In this document: positions 27,099-51,800 of the stretch, in pieces
How positions within the stretch are numbered: position 1 is the first letter of the stretch
Layout of the letters: every line of letters begins with the position of its first letter
DNA from: Crambe crambe
Taxonomy: Eukaryota > Porifera > Demospongiae > Poecilosclerida > Crambeidae
Length of the DNA: 64,000 nt
Direction: 5' to 3'
NCBI GenBank assembly: GCA_963924555.1
Contig: OZ004594.1
Coordinates: 3,813,563-3,877,562, forward strand
Made by a program: the position numbers and the translations under genes
The notes under the pieces: generated by a model
What the model was told of the DNA's origin: nothing
What the model saw: only the letters and a program-made list of their open reading frames with translations
Database searches by the model: none

Positions 27099-28042
27099 CG
27101 AATCTGCTGGGAGCACTATTCTAAGAACAGTGCTCCCTTTCCCACCTCCTCCATTCTAAGTTTAAAAGGGGGATGGTTTGTAACCCTGCTTCCTCACTTC
27201 AGTTCTCTACCTATTGATTCCAAGCTAAAAGTGAAAATAGCATGTACCGTACTACGTAGGTAATGTATTGAAGCGTACTGATATTGTTACAGTAGTGAAA
27301 CTTGAATTTGATGGAGTTTTGGGAACCTTATCTGTTTGTGGTTGAAACTGTCAATTTTGTTGTTGAATAATTGTAATGGAAGCAAAGAAAAATGCATTCC
27401 CATTCACTTTCAATATGCTTGCCGACCAAGTTTTTTTTGTTGGGGAAAAAAAAATCAAAAAACTGAAGGCTACCTGGTATAAAATAAGAACAGTGTAGCA
27501 CATTGTCTTAAGACGCAGTAAAGCAGCATGGTTGGGCTACCTTAATTTCTTCACAGGCAAGTCTTAGACATTCAAAGATTCATTCTTAGCTACAGAGAAA
27601 TTACATTACTTTGCAGCGTTTGCCTGTACTTACCCCTGCAATGATTGGATGATGTGTTAACCAGTAAAAATACTTGAAATTCGCTCTGACACAAGATTAA
27701 CATTTCCCCCCACGTGATGTACATTATGAATAAGAGAGAATGGAAACTCTATGCACACTGCAAATGGGTCACTAAATAACACGAGTTAAAAAGAAAATGG
27801 TCTTTATTGAACGTGCAAATCAAGTTGGCTATTACGGGATCAAGTGGGAGTGCCCTTACACACTACGATCCCTTATACTTCTAATTAAGGCAGCCTTTTA
27901 TGCCATGCCTTGCAATGGGACATATCACACTGCTCAGGGTTGGAGATTTCCCCTAGAGTCTAGTTTAATACTCTATTGGATACCACATAATGCTACTCAC
28001 CTCAGGACTAGCAACTGCACCTGCTTCTTGCTCCTCAGACAT
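20846..28042 (-). CDS. ARHGDI: Rho GDP-dissociation inhibitor
   Basis: Five exons on the minus strand: 28001-28042, 24650-24794, 22451-22531, 21669-21809, 20846-21045. Total 609 nt, 202 residues, the usual RhoGDI length. Exon 1 codes [14 protein letters not shown]. Exon 2 holds the flexible arm ([20 protein letters not shown], then KYKQTLLG). Exons 3-5 form the immunoglobulin-like domain that covers the geranylgeranyl group: [83 protein letters not shown]. RhoGDIs extract Rho, Rac and Cdc42 from membranes and hold them GDP-bound in the cytosol. The paralogue (alpha, beta, gamma) cannot be assigned; a single early-animal form is likely. It shares a roughly 530-bp divergent upstream region with the RGS gene. 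Confidence 0.95.
21925..22095. repeat. Direct duplication in RhoGDI intron 3
   Basis: TTTGTACTCCAT-GAGTTTGCACATGGGGCTGAAAGCATTTCATTCATGCCA occurs twice, at about 21932 and 22022, with few differences. Non-coding. Confidence 0.8.
23052..23416. mobile_element. Fold-back element in RhoGDI intron 2
   Basis: The arm GGACTTCAAAATTTAACCAC... at 23052-23117 is repeated as its reverse complement at about 23337-23416. The arms share TATCAATCTACTTGCCTCA. The interior is non-coding. It is a MITE-like inverted-repeat element. Confidence 0.65.
23648..23934. mobile_element. Second fold-back element in RhoGDI intron 2
   Basis: The ends AGTGCTTTGCAAGT and ACTTACAAAGCACT are inverted. Further in, AAATCCAGAACAGCA is matched by TGCTGTTCTGGATTT, so the whole 287 bp can fold as one imperfect hairpin. 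Confidence 0.65.
24961..25345. repeat. Minisatellite of about 57 bp in RhoGDI intron 1
   Basis: Seven units of a sequence containing ATAATATTATGTATACAACA and CATATCCCATATAGAG, one of them shortened by about 11 bp. AT-rich, non-coding; the Ile-rich frames through it are repeat artefacts. Confidence 0.9.
26140..27096. repeat. Cluster of simple repeats in RhoGDI intron 1
   Basis: A (CATA)n run at about 26140-26181, (TA)n near 26562, (CT)n at about 26621-26674 and 26765-26785, and (GA)n at about 27006-27096. Another (CT)n run lies at 25620-25664. No coding signal between them. Confidence 0.85.
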
Positions 28043-28570
28043 CCTTATTAACTTTTGATTAAAACTCTAAAAAATCCAGAAAAAAGGAATATAATAAGAA
28101 AAGTTAACTACCACATGCAAAATTATTACTACTCAAGCTGACAGTTATAAGAATCAAAACAGACGAGCCAACGTGCTTCTTCAATACGTATAAAGGCTGG
28201 CTGGCAAGCCACATACTCGTCTAGGGCTGTTTTATAAGTAGCCAGCTAGCAAACTATTTAGTCCAGGTTACGGTTCTTCAAACAAATACATGCTTATCAC
28301 GCAGGCTAGCACGCACTTGAATAACTACACACTCACCAGAAGCTCTGACCCGTGAGAGAATGAAGATATGTGACCCCCTTAGCTGCTCCTATAAGGCAAT
28401 CAGGTAACAGACATGCGCAATGGTCTGAAGGAGTGGCTCGTGGTTGGGGCGCTCTTTTTGGAATCTCGGAGCTAATTTCCGGGAAGCTAACAGCTGTAGA
28501 GTAAGGACAGAGATTAATGAATTGAACATAGACAGGATGGAAGCATAAGCGTCACATACCAAGAGCTTCA
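28043..28570. promoter_or_regulatory. Shared divergent upstream region of RhoGDI and RGS
   Basis: The two start codons face away from each other across 528 bp, so both promoters must lie here or in unseen 5' exons. No TATA box at a typical position is obvious for either gene. The region near 28430-28500 is locally richer in G and C than its surroundings. A bidirectional promoter is an inference from spacing. Confidence 0.5.
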
Positions 28571-40567
<11,997 letters not shown>

Positions 40568-40762
40568 TCATGGATCATTTACCATTTATCACTATTAATT
40601 CTATTAGTGGCAGGACTGGACAATGTCTGCTACTTATAATGTATACTGACCGTGTATTTTGTCATTATTGTTTCATGAAAAGATAAATAGTTTAGCGTGG
40701 ACTTTTTAAACAGCAAACTCGGACTTTATTGTTATTAGGCCAAATGTAATTTTCTTGTTATA

Positions 40763-40809
<47 letters not shown>

Positions 40810-41222
40810 GGGGGGGGGGGGAGGGGGTGAGGAGGCAGAGGTGTATCTCAATAATGGATCTGACATCGTAAATAAAGATGTGTCCTTGATACAGAAGTTA
40901 AAAATGCAATTATCAATACAAGTGTTCTTTATTTAGTGTTCTTTATTTTTAAGAGGTTTCACTGCATTTATCTTACACATCATGGGGATTGTTTGAATGA
41001 TAATTTTTATAATTACACACCTGGGAGATCGGTGATGCCATAATGGGGAGTATATACACTGCATTCAGTGGAGCTGGGATTATAATAATATAGTTGAATT
41101 CTTATAATAATTATGTAGTGTATATATTAGAATGACACAAGTAGCAGTTGATATTCAGGATTTTTTGCGGCCAGACGAGCCTGTCTATATATAATAGGCG
41201 TTATTTAGTACATGAAAAGTGA
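40568..41222. other. Tail-to-tail intergenic region, with RGS poly(A) signal
   Basis: 655 bp between the RGS stop and the ankyrin-gene stop. It holds a (GT)n run at about 40767-40806 followed by a G-rich run, and an AATAAA at 40871-40876 that fits the RGS 3' end about 300 bp after its stop. No coding signal. Confidence 0.6.
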
Positions 41223-42159
41223 CTAGCTATTAATGATGGTTACCTTGGATTTCCTTCGAGAGAGTATGTTGGAGAATCTCCTGCGTTTGGACGTACCAGA
41301 AGCAACTGGATTGTCCTGGGCACTGGAGAGTAGGAGCTTCAGCTCAGCTTTCTGAGGAGGATAAAGAAACAACTTGAACGAGGAGGCCCCACAGTCAGTG
41401 ATGCTTTTATGGGGTTTACAAAACTGGGGAGACATTACTACATAGTTGCAACACTGTTTCATCCTCCTCCTCTCCCCTCCTCTCCCCCCTCTTCTCTCCC
41501 CTCTCCTTTATTTAAAAGAATGACAACTCTAGCAAAATACAAATCAGTTTCAGAGCAATATGGAAAGTTTGAAGCCATCTTTCATGTGATGATTTTGAGG
41601 GGAAGTGCTGATATTAGTAATGTTTGTTTTATAATTATTAGTGGGACCTCCAACAAAGGGGAAAGGACAACCTCCCAACACAGGACACTCTTTTAGGCTC
41701 CCCTTTCCCTATTTTAACTCTACAAAGGACAACGTGGCTGATCCCGAAGGGTCCTTTTACTTAGCGGTTACATTGTACACCATGAATTTTAATAAATCAA
41801 TCTGTTCACCTACCACAGTGAGTCTAGAGTGGCTCACCTTTGAATCTTGTGCTTGTTTCTTTGCTGCCTCAAGCGAATCCTCTGGATTCTCAAGAAATTC
41901 GACACACCGAGCATTTCCTTTCTCCCTGGCAAGATCCAAGGGAGTCATGCCATCGCTGTCCCTTGGTGCCAGGTTGATCGAGTGATTGTAGAAGACGTGG
42001 AGGCACTCCAGTTGATTGTGTTCTGCTGCATCATGGATAGGCGTGGCTCCAAAGTCATCACATTCCAGTCCATTGGCAAGAGAGTGGTGAAGCATCCATT
42101 CCAGGATGGCCACATGTCCTGAAAAAATTAAGATTCATAGCTATGATGAATGAGATCAT

Positions 42160-42253
<94 letters not shown>

Positions 42254-43520
42254 ATTACAAACCTTTGGTTGCTGCAAAGTGGACTGGAGTTGCACCATCA
42301 CATGTTCGGCACATGACAGGACATTTAGCAGAGCGGACCAACCAATGAGTGATGTGAAGACGTCCAGTCTGGGCTGCAGCATGCAGTGGAGTCATTCCAT
42401 CATTGGAACTGATGTTGGGGTCTGCCTTGGCACTCTCTATCAGGTAGTGGACAGAGTCCAAGTGTCCCTCTTGTGCGGCAAAATACACTAAGGAAAATGT
42501 TCAAACTCAACTTTTGCATATACATACCCAGGTCTCGCTTTTCCACTGCCCCGCGAAAAAAGCAGGGCCAGGTTGATACAGTGGAACCTCCAATAAAGGA
42601 CCCCAACAAAGGACGCTCTTTTGGGCCCCTTCCCATAGCTTTTAACCTCCGAGAAAAGGACAACCTCTAAGGACAACGTCCCAACAAAGGACTCTCCTTT
42701 GGGTCCCTTTTCCATAGCATTAGTACATTTTAACCTCCGAGAAAAGGACAACCAAAGGAGATCCCAAAGGGTCCTTTACTCAGAGGTTCCACTGTACGAA
42801 ATAACCTCCAAAAGAGGATAACCTCTCTACAAAGGACAAAAGGCTGGGTCTCAAGTGTGTCTATTATTGATGTTTCAGTGTATTACAATTCCAAACTGCC
42901 AGACAATAATTATGGCAGGTCTAAGAGAGATACCTACCTGGAGTCTCTCCACTGTATGTCTGTTCATTGGGGTCCCCATTTCCTTCCTCGATCAGAACCT
43001 TCAGACAGCTAGTGTTCCCAGAAGCAGCTGCAAAGTGAACTGGTGTGGCACCATCTTGATCCTTCAAGATCTTACTCTGTCCCTCCTTAAGTAGGCACTT
43101 TAGGCACTCCAAGTTCCCATGGTAGGCACACACATGAAGGGGCGTGGCTCCTCTGACATCTCCAATATCACAAACGGATGCATCAGCCTCCAATACTATT
43201 CTGAGGCAATCCAGATCGCCCCTTCTAGAGCCAATATGCACCAAGGTCTCTCCTTTATCCGCTAACACAGTCTTCAATTCCAGTTCCGACTGCGCTGCGA
43301 GGATCTCCTGAAGACATTTCTTGTGTCCGCTTGTCATAGCGGACAGGACAGGAGTGGTTCCTGCCCGACATTCTTCGCACGATTCCCCTAAATCAAGCAG
43401 TGGTAGCGACTGCTGACTGACACGATCTTCTTCTGTGTCTAGAAAAGAGTCCAAATCATCCAAGAAAGACACTCCTTGGAGCTCTGGGTTGTCAAGTACT
43501 GAAGGTCTGGACTTCGCCAT
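41223..43520 (-). CDS. Ankyrin-repeat protein (espin-like ankyrin block)
   Basis: Four exons on the minus strand: 42938-43520, 42263-42487, 41838-42118, 41223-41351. Phases join; 405 residues. An upstream in-frame ATG at 43598 would add 26 residues; MAKSRPSVL was chosen as the simpler start. After an acidic N-terminus (FLDDLDSFLDTEED) come about eight ankyrin repeats: TTPVLSAMTSGH, ETLVHIGSRRG, GATPLHVCAYHGN, GATPVHFAAASGN, ETPVYFAAQEGH, MTPLHAAAQTGR, GATPVHFAATKGH, GATPIHDAAEHN and MTPLDLAREKGN. The C-terminus is basic (SKRRRFSNILSRRKSK). The GATPxHxAA and DGMTPLDLA style resembles the N-terminal ankyrin block of espin, an actin-bundling protein, but no actin-binding module is present, so the function is unassigned. 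Ankyrin repeats are protein-binding scaffolds. Confidence 0.85.
41639..41773. mobile_element. Degraded Tigger-like MITE (ankyrin-gene intron 3)
   Basis: GTGGGACCTCCAACAAAGG at the left and GGTCCTTTTACTTAGCGGTTACATTGTA at the right are diverged versions of the ends of the 42579-42794 element. The interior shares CTACAAAGGACAACGTGGCTGATCC with the copy at 15921. Confidence 0.55.
42167..42251. repeat. (GA)n microsatellite filling ankyrin-gene intron 2
   Basis: About 85 bp of GA on the plus strand (CT in the transcript) inside a 144-bp intron, so most of that intron is repeat. Confidence 0.95.
42579..42794. mobile_element. Tigger/pogo-like MITE (ankyrin-gene intron 1)
   Basis: 216 bp, flanked by TA, with ends CAGTGGAACCTCCAATAAAG and CTTTACTCAGAGGTTCCACTG. 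The interior contains an imperfect internal duplication of the 'ACCTCCGAGAAAAGGACAACC' segment. Non-coding. Confidence 0.75.
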
Positions 43521-45423
43521 TTCAGCTCGAAAAAAGGGGTGGGGCTGATCGGAAGTAGCCGGACCGACTTGACGTGGGTGGGGATTGGTAAGGGTCAAGG
43601 GTCGTCGCTATGCCAGACTACTAGGGGGGAGGAATATTCTTATCAAACGCTGCAGTATGTTGAAATCCATGTTTACAACTAGGTGGAGCTCCTTCTCTAG
43701 AAGAAAATGGACAGCCTTCGTCCCTGTCCCAGCTTCTAAAAAATGTAAGTTTTGATCTATGATGTAAGGAGTAGCCTAGCCCATTCAAAAGGAGGTGTGG
43801 AAGTAACTGCATTATTTTGCAGGGATAAAATGCATGGGAAATTATTGATTGTGTCCACATAAATGAAATAAGCATACAACTTTTCATATTGAAGGCAAGC
43901 CTGCTGTAACTTGCTCGATTCTTGATAAAGTTCAGTACACTAGCAGAGAGATGCTTGTTTGAGGAAGTTACTGACTTGTGAAAAGTGGCTTTAATAACCA
44001 CGGCTCAAGGTTATGATTATCCATACATCTTTTAGGCCATTTACTAGATCTACTTTCGAATCATCCCTCTTCCTGAATTTTACTCCCTCCCATGTTTGTT
44101 CCCCTGGAGATGAGACTGCACAGGGTGTATAAAATTTATATCAAGTCGCATGTAGACCAAAAGCTTATAGTATTTACTCCATTTTTTCAAACATATTTAC
44201 AACAAGGCTTCAGAGAGCAATGAGCATACATACAACCACAAGACTTCATACACATTTTGACGTTAGCACCTGTAAGAATTAACCTTTTTTTCTTCATTTT
44301 TACTGTGTATTAGTGATATACTACCTTATAACTCTGTGCAATTTGAAGTCCATAGCTATAGTAATTTTGGAGTTATATAAAATTCAATTGTTAGCATGTG
44401 CGTTGCTATGTGCCACGGGGGGGCGCGCTCCGACATCCCGCCCACGCGCTTGTTTTGCAGGTTGCTAGGGACTGATATCGAGACTACCGACACTTGCAGA
44501 GATAAGCTACAAAGACCACAGTGGAGGACTTATCTACGGTCGCTGATCTCCCAAGAACTAGGAAAAACGGGGCAGTTACCGAGAGGCTAGCACCGCTTGA
44601 AGCTAAAAGGACTAAAATTAATACTTCTTTTTTTGTGCTAAACTTACAATGTTGAAAATAGTTTCACATCCTTCCTTTGCATGCTTATAAGACAACTACG
44701 GATCGAATAGTCTATATATAACCTAGCTTCCTAGATACACGAATTACTAGCTTTAGAATGAACTGCTGAAAGCGCTGATCACTTCAGTTTTTGAAGATTT
44801 CCTAATCCCATCCGTAGCTGTCTACCCCAGACCACGAGGAAACAACATGCCGAGTACGGACTCTTTTGGATTTACTAGCGTCTGCAAGTATACCGATACA
44901 TAGCCCCACCCCAGCCCCACCCACTATATCCGGCAGGATGCCGAGTCTTTCTGTCCATGCGGTACTGTTAGTCGAGTGATCGCTCATCCCACGGTGAGGC
45001 AGCCCTGATCCTGGCCAGACTTGGGAGAATCTGGCTCTCTCTCTTCAATACTGCACTTCGGACTCGTCTGGATCTCAGCACCTCTTTGTACCGGAGGTCT
45101 GCTAGCCCAGACTAGCTCTGGAGTTAGTCTCGCTCGGGCCAGACTCTTCCGGTGACACTGGCTCTGGAATAGGCTCTGAATCTGGCGCTGGAAATAATTA
45201 TAGATTGCCTACATTATTTTTCTTCAGGAGTGCTACCTATACTAGCTATTATAGCTACATGCAATTGAATGAATTATTTACTATTATGACTTTTCCTGCT
45301 TGTATGGTTCATGTACTACCTGTACAAAGTTACATTCCTAACCTTCTTGTGGTTTTTCAGCTTGTTTTGCACAATAATGATCTTGTTATTAGTGCTTAGC
45401 CTTACTTGCGCGCGCGCGTAGTC
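43521..45423. other. Head-to-head intergenic region, ankyrin gene / sugar kinase
   Basis: 1.9 kb between the ankyrin-gene start and the kinase start. It must hold both promoters. A CG-rich patch lies at about 44405-44460 and another (GCGCGCGCG) at 45408-45418, just before the kinase ATG. The segment 44802-45195 looks like broken coding sequence and is listed separately. Otherwise I see no gene. Confidence 0.5.
44802..45195 (-). pseudogene. Possible decayed coding segment
   Basis: On the minus strand, after an acceptor-like TTTCCAG, three successive frames are open and have coding-like composition: PAPDSEPIPEPVSPEESGPS, then ASRPPVQRGAEIQTSP, then MSDHSTNSTAWTERLGILP ... VGLCIGIL. The join points need frameshifts or stop codons. 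A Pro/Glu/Ser stretch followed by a short hydrophobic part and a basic patch (SKSKRVRTRH) recalls a stalk-helix-tail layout, but there is no direct match to genes A-E. Chance remains possible. Confidence 0.25.
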
Positions 45424-47810
45424 ATGTCGGCCGGAGAGAGGGTTTTTATAATATTGCGTTCAAGTTTAGGGTTCCACTCTATGTGTTTTTTGGCTACCAT
45501 TGAATTTTTCTTCCCTCTAGTTTCTCAGAACTTGCAGACCAGTGAGAGGTGTGGTGGTAAATTGGTCCTTGGCTGTGGGAGTAATGTGGTGGACCACATC
45601 TACAACGTAAGAGGTATGAAGAAGACTGACTACTCTTTTCATGTGGTTTCTAGAAAATGGTTGTGGTTACATAGTACCACTGTCTGCATAAAAAATAAAA
45701 CGTTCATATCTTCATTATACTACCCCCTATTGATTTAAAAAGAGAGCTCTCTTTCAGAGCTTTCCAATAGTGTACTTTACACCTCTCCTTATATGGAAGA
45801 ACTGACATAGCTTCTATGGGCCTGTCACGCGAAATTCGGTCCCCCCCAAAAGCGGTCCCCCCGGACCAAAAGTAGCTGCCAAAATCAGTCTCCCGGACCA
45901 AAATTGGCTGCCAAATACAGTCCCCCCAAGCAAATTATGGTCCCCCTCCCGGACCAAATTTGGCAGCAAAAAATGGTCCCCCTCCATACTGAAGTAAGTC
46001 CCCCAACTCAATAATCTCAACACAGCTAAGAGAAAAAATATATATACAGTATAGGGCATGGCCTCACTGTTATTATTATTAAAATTATTATACATCTATT
46101 ATACATCTACCACAGTTCCACTTCTTCCAATTGTCTATATATGTTCTGGGAATCTTGACACAACTTGTGTGGTAGCTACCATCATCCGGCAGTCTGCATG
46201 TGCAGTACACCTTGACCACCTCTGTTCTTGCTGGTACAAGCTTCTTCACACGCCTTTTAATTTTCCTGGTCCCAGGGAATGGCATTAACAGTTTGTTTGA
46301 CAACCCATCTATCAAATGTTGCCACATCATTGCCTCGTCAAATCTGATAGTCGAGGGGTCCTGGCCATTGCACACGCTGATGCAAGTGCAAAAAGTCCAC
46401 AATTGTACCCACCTACAGGGTTCAAAATAACGATCTCAAAATGTCTGGTCACCATGGCCTCGCATGCACTGGCTAATTTGAGTGGTCATTTCTAATCTTG
46501 CATGGTTGTGCCGACACCTCTGGCAAGCGTCACATTTGTCAACCTATGCCATCACCAAAATGATATAGCTAATATTATGACCATTGCTTGCATGCTGGTA
46601 GCACAGAATAAAATTAATTATAATTATAGACAGAATTATAACTCACAAATTCATTAACATCTTTTATGATTCCAGGCCAAATGAATCTCTCATTAATACG
46701 TGCCACTGTTTTCTTCAACCCTAGGTGTCCAAAAGTTGGCTCTGAGTGGCAAGACTCCAAAATTCTCAATCTTTCTTCCCTCTCTGAAATATAACACACC
46801 TGTAGCAAAATGCAACTTGAGACAGTAGCTACACATATTTATATTTTAACATTTTTATTGCAGGTATGCATGCAGATTTACAGTATAACTCACTTGCTCT
46901 CCACCTTTCTTCTTGAAAAACACTTCACTCTTTCTCACAATAATTCTCTCTGCCTTTTCTATAAATGATCCTCTTTTCATTCTTAGTAGCTCCTACAAAG
47001 AACGTTAGCACGGGTGGTGATATAGGTATCTACAATCTCAAGCTGATTTACTACTGGCTGTACTGTATGGCTATAGCAATAGACTCTAGTTAGTAGTTAC
47101 ATTACCTGGAGGGTAAATAGCATTCTGAAGGTATTGCACCGCATCCCTCACCAATACAGCTTCTCTATCTTCTTCAGTCTCAGAGCATGAATCCATGACA
47201 CAGCCAGACACCAAAAATGACAGAGAACTAGCCGAGCACGCTGTATTATTGCGCACGGTTGCGCAAGGGGACCAATTTTTGCAAGGGGGGACTGATTTTG
47301 GCAGCTACTTTTGGTCCGGGGGGACCAGTTTTGGTGGGGGACCCGATTTTGCGTGACAGGCCTAGCTGCTTTAGGAGCTATGATAGGAATATCAAAGGCC
47401 TCCTCTGTGAAAGCTCTCAAAGGAGATTTTTATAAGGGGAAGTTAAAAGGTTTGGGGGGAAACTTCCCCCCCCCCTGCAGTATCCTCAGATCTTGTATGT
47501 AACTAGCGATTTAAAGTTTTACATACACAAATTCTTTGCTCTTATACTGTGTACAGTTATTCCTAGTGCTGGACAGAAGGGATTTTTCATCAAGTAAGAC
47601 AAGCAACCCCCCAGCAGTGCTAGCTATCATCATCTTTCATACTATAATATTGCAGTCCGTTCAATGGATTAGATGAGAGACTAATAGGGGGTGTGACTTT
47701 GAACCATCTATGCTGGGCATCCCTTGGAGGAGGTAAGTTTATAGAGACCACTTATGGGCTGTTGCTATTGTTACTATAATCTCTCTCTCTCTCTCTCTCC
47801 CTCCCTCCCT

Positions 47811-47897
<87 letters not shown>

Positions 47898-48741
47898 CCT
47901 TCCTCCTCATTCATGTATTGCACAAAGTCCCCACTGGTTTGCTGGCCTTGCAGGGAGATGATGACTTGGGTCGCTTCATCAGGAGAAAATTGAAGACAAT
48001 GGGTGTGGAAACAACCTTCATTCAAGGTCAGTGAGTTACGTAGTCACTTCTCCAAGAAATTGGGCCTTGATTCACTATGCTAAGACTAGCCTACGTAGTT
48101 TCCAGGCCTAATTTTTTTTCAACGGGGGTGGTGGAGGAACTTTTGGTTTACTGCTGAGCATGAAGGAGTTAAGCTTCAACTGTAACTATCAGTATTGTGG
48201 GAGGTCAACATTATAAACAAACAGAATAGTGGTTAACTGGCTACCTACATTAACAAGTATTTATACATGCAAAGCAAAGGACTTGAATTGACAAGAGACA
48301 GGGCCTGGTGTACACTGCTTGTGCATGCTTGAAATTATCATACCAGACACACTGGGCAATGACAATAAGTCCTGGTCTTCCCTTGCTTCTGGATCATCAT
48401 GACCAGTGTCACCTTTTGATTCTTCATCTTTCAATCAATTGGCTGTGTCCTTGGATTTGGTAGTTCATAATCACTGGACTACCGTGTTGCATGCAATGGA
48501 CTAGCCAAGCTTGGCTGCCAGCAATTGGGCCTCAAATTGCCCATCAGTTCCACCTATCAGGTCAGAGTAGTCATAACATACAACAACCATAGCATATTTG
48601 GTATTTTCACGGTGTGATCCTTGGAGAAGAGAGTACTTATTGTACTACATGCATAACTATTTCAGGCTTCCTATAACTCTATGCTATAATCCTTATGGAC
48701 CTTAGCAAACTCATTAGACACATGCAAAGGACTGACTACTA

Positions 48742-48806
<65 letters not shown>

Positions 48807-51800
48807 ATGCTATTTAGGGGAGATCTGGGGGCATATTGAATCTGGTTCATTCTGAATGCCATTGTGTGACCAATTCATTAGAGACTTGGTAGGCCATGGC
48901 CTCTACACATTTTAAGCCTATTCCTCAATTGTAGAACCTCTACTCATTCCTCACATGCACACAATGCATACTACCACACCCATTAATTGTGGGTGTGGTG
49001 TCTTAAGCGGTTAAGAGCTTTAGCTATAAATAGCCTTGAAATTAAGCAATATCACATAAGGTGAAAATCTGTCTATGTATGATGACACTTAACACTAATT
49101 AAAGCTCTTTTATTTATTACATGCAGTTGATAAGAAGTTTAGTACAGCTCAGGTAAGTAGGTTGCAACATAAGTACAGTAATTGGTAGTGTTAAAAAATA
49201 ATTTTTTATAATGTTCATGTTAAATTAACTTACAATACAGCCAGCTTATTATAAGCTCTGATACTAATTGCTCATTGGTTGTAGAGTTTTCGTACATGTA
49301 GATATAAGTGTTAACCTTGTACCCAAGCCTAGCCTGTATTAAGTGTACAAAAATATTTTAACAAAGAAATTACGGTATACCGGTATAGGGTCGTGGGTCA
49401 AAATTTTCGTGGATTTCATGGTTTTGAAAAAATAATACAGGAATTTATATGGTTCACACGTCAATATTTGCAAAACCACGAAAAATTTTCGCTATACAGT
49501 ATGTGGCAGTGATTGAGTGGAAAATGAATTATAGCAAACCAAACCCTCAATGTGGAGGTCCCCCCCCCCCCCCCCCCCGTTTTCTACTCTGACACTGCCA
49601 CATGCATGTCCCAAGTAGAAATATTATTTTTAGCCACTTTTTAAAATTTGGTTCACCATAACTCATGACTACTGATCAGGAAATTTGGTGTAGAGGTAGT
49701 CTAACCATTATATCAAAGCATATTATAGCAAATTCAATTCTACATGGGAGTGTTATACATGTATGTAATAATTAACGTAATAAGTGAAGAATTGATGGTG
49801 AGTGTAATCGTCATTCTTCTTCTGTGTACATAGTGTCATGTTTTCATTCAAGAGGATGGTGAGAGGAGCATTATCATGGCTCCAGCTTCCACTTCTCTCA
49901 TAGATCAACAAGCTGTGGCAGAGTATTTTGGTAAGCTCCTGTGATAATTAAAGCAGTGGTGAGTAAGCCCCTGTGATAATTAAAGCAGTGGTGGGCAAGC
50001 CCCTGTGATAAGCTCCTGTGATATGGTGGGTAAGCCCCTGTGATAATTAAGCAGTGATGGGTAAGCTCCTGTGATAATTGAAGCAGTGGTGGGCAAGCTC
50101 CTGTGATAATTGAAGCAGTGGTGGGCAAGCCCCTGTGATGATTAAAGCAGTGATGGGTAAGCCCCTGTGATATGGGTAATAATTGAAGCAGTGATGGGTA
50201 AGCCCCTGTGATATGGGTAATAATTGAAGCAGTGGTGGGTAAGCCCCTGCAATTGAAATAGTACATATTTTGGCAGATACGTAATACTATAGCAATATGT
50301 GTACTACTTGGTGGAACCTTTTATTAAAATGTGGACACTGTCCTGATCAGTGAGGTGTCCTGATCAGAGAGGTGCATGCCCTGAATCAGATCAAAGGCCA
50401 GGGGGGGGGGGGGGGGGGGGGGGGTGTCCTGATTAGCTAGCTAGCTACCCGATTCATCTACTATAAAACCAGGATGTAAAGATCCCCCCCCCCCCCCCCC
50501 CCCCCAAACTATTCCCAAACTACTACCAGTTATACCCACATACATACCTAAGAGCCTCAGAGTCTTGATTTTGGAGATGAAGATCATGGCACCATCTCTT
50601 GTGTGTGTTTTCTTTTAGATGGTGCAATTTCGAATAGTGCCAGCATGATGACCACTGAAATATCACAGGTTCCTCTCAATGGAGTTCTGGCAATGCTCAA
50701 GTCTGCAAAGTAAGAACCTCTATCTTAAATGCAGCTAAGCATTATTCTGTAGCTAGAAATAATCGTGACAGTCGGAGGGTAGAAATCAAATGTTATTCAC
50801 GTTTTAGCCAAAGTTTACTTTTGTCATGACTGATCGCTTTACAATAAAATCTTCTGCCTTTCGAACTTTTTTCTCTCAAAGTTTGATTTCTACCCTCTAC
50901 TGTCACAATTATGAACGCTCCTAGGAAATCCAGCCAATTTGAATTGTCATTTTGTATAATAATTATACTAGTAAGATTCAATAGGCCAATCCTGATACTT
51001 TAAAAGGACAACCATCGGTGTTGCTATTCATGGGGTTGCTATTCACTCTCATAACATAACATGATATTCACTTTCATATTATAGCATAACTTACATTGTT
51101 TTAAACTATAATAATAGAAGAGCCAATGTGATCACTGTTCTGGATTTAGATGTTCCTCCATCAGTAAGTGCTTAGTTGTTCTGTATTAAATGTCATAATT
51201 ATGTACATGTACATAAACCATTAGAACCCTTTACCATAATTATTTCCACTCACTATACCTGCTCACACACCACTTGTGCTATTGCTATTTGCTAACACTA
51301 CCCTATAGCTACCCATTATGCCTTTCATTACTCACTACCCTTTACCAATCGCCACACCACAATTAATTGCCTTTTTCCTATTCACTCATTGACCCTTTAC
51401 CAACCAAATACTATTGACCAATACTGACTTACATGAAGCTAAAATATACCATAGGATCTGTCATTAATTTCACTCAGGGATTCAGGAGGGGGGGGGGGAA
51501 CCCTGGCCAAGATCTCTCTCCCCCCCCCCCCCCCCCCCCCCCCCTGCAGAGATCAAATTTTCCCTCCAAAAATTAAAAATTTGATATTTAGTATGATAAA
51601 GGTCTTTGGTAGGATCTTGGCATTATCAATGTGTGGAATACCATGTATAGGTGGCAGTGGAGGAGGCCAAGTTGGGGACACTGGAGGAGTTGGTGGCATG
51701 TGTGAAGGAAGCTGATGTGCTCAAGCCAGACAAAATAGCAGCTATGGAGTTTCTTTCCATCGTAACTGGTAAAAAGGTCCAAGGGAAGAGGTATGTAGGG

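Noticed and set aside
47754-47993. Open frame ending in MMTWVASSGEN as kinase exon 4
   Set aside because: Wrong frame. Using the acceptor at 47927 gives PTGLLALQGDDDLGRF, which fits the PfkB fold and both neighbouring phases.
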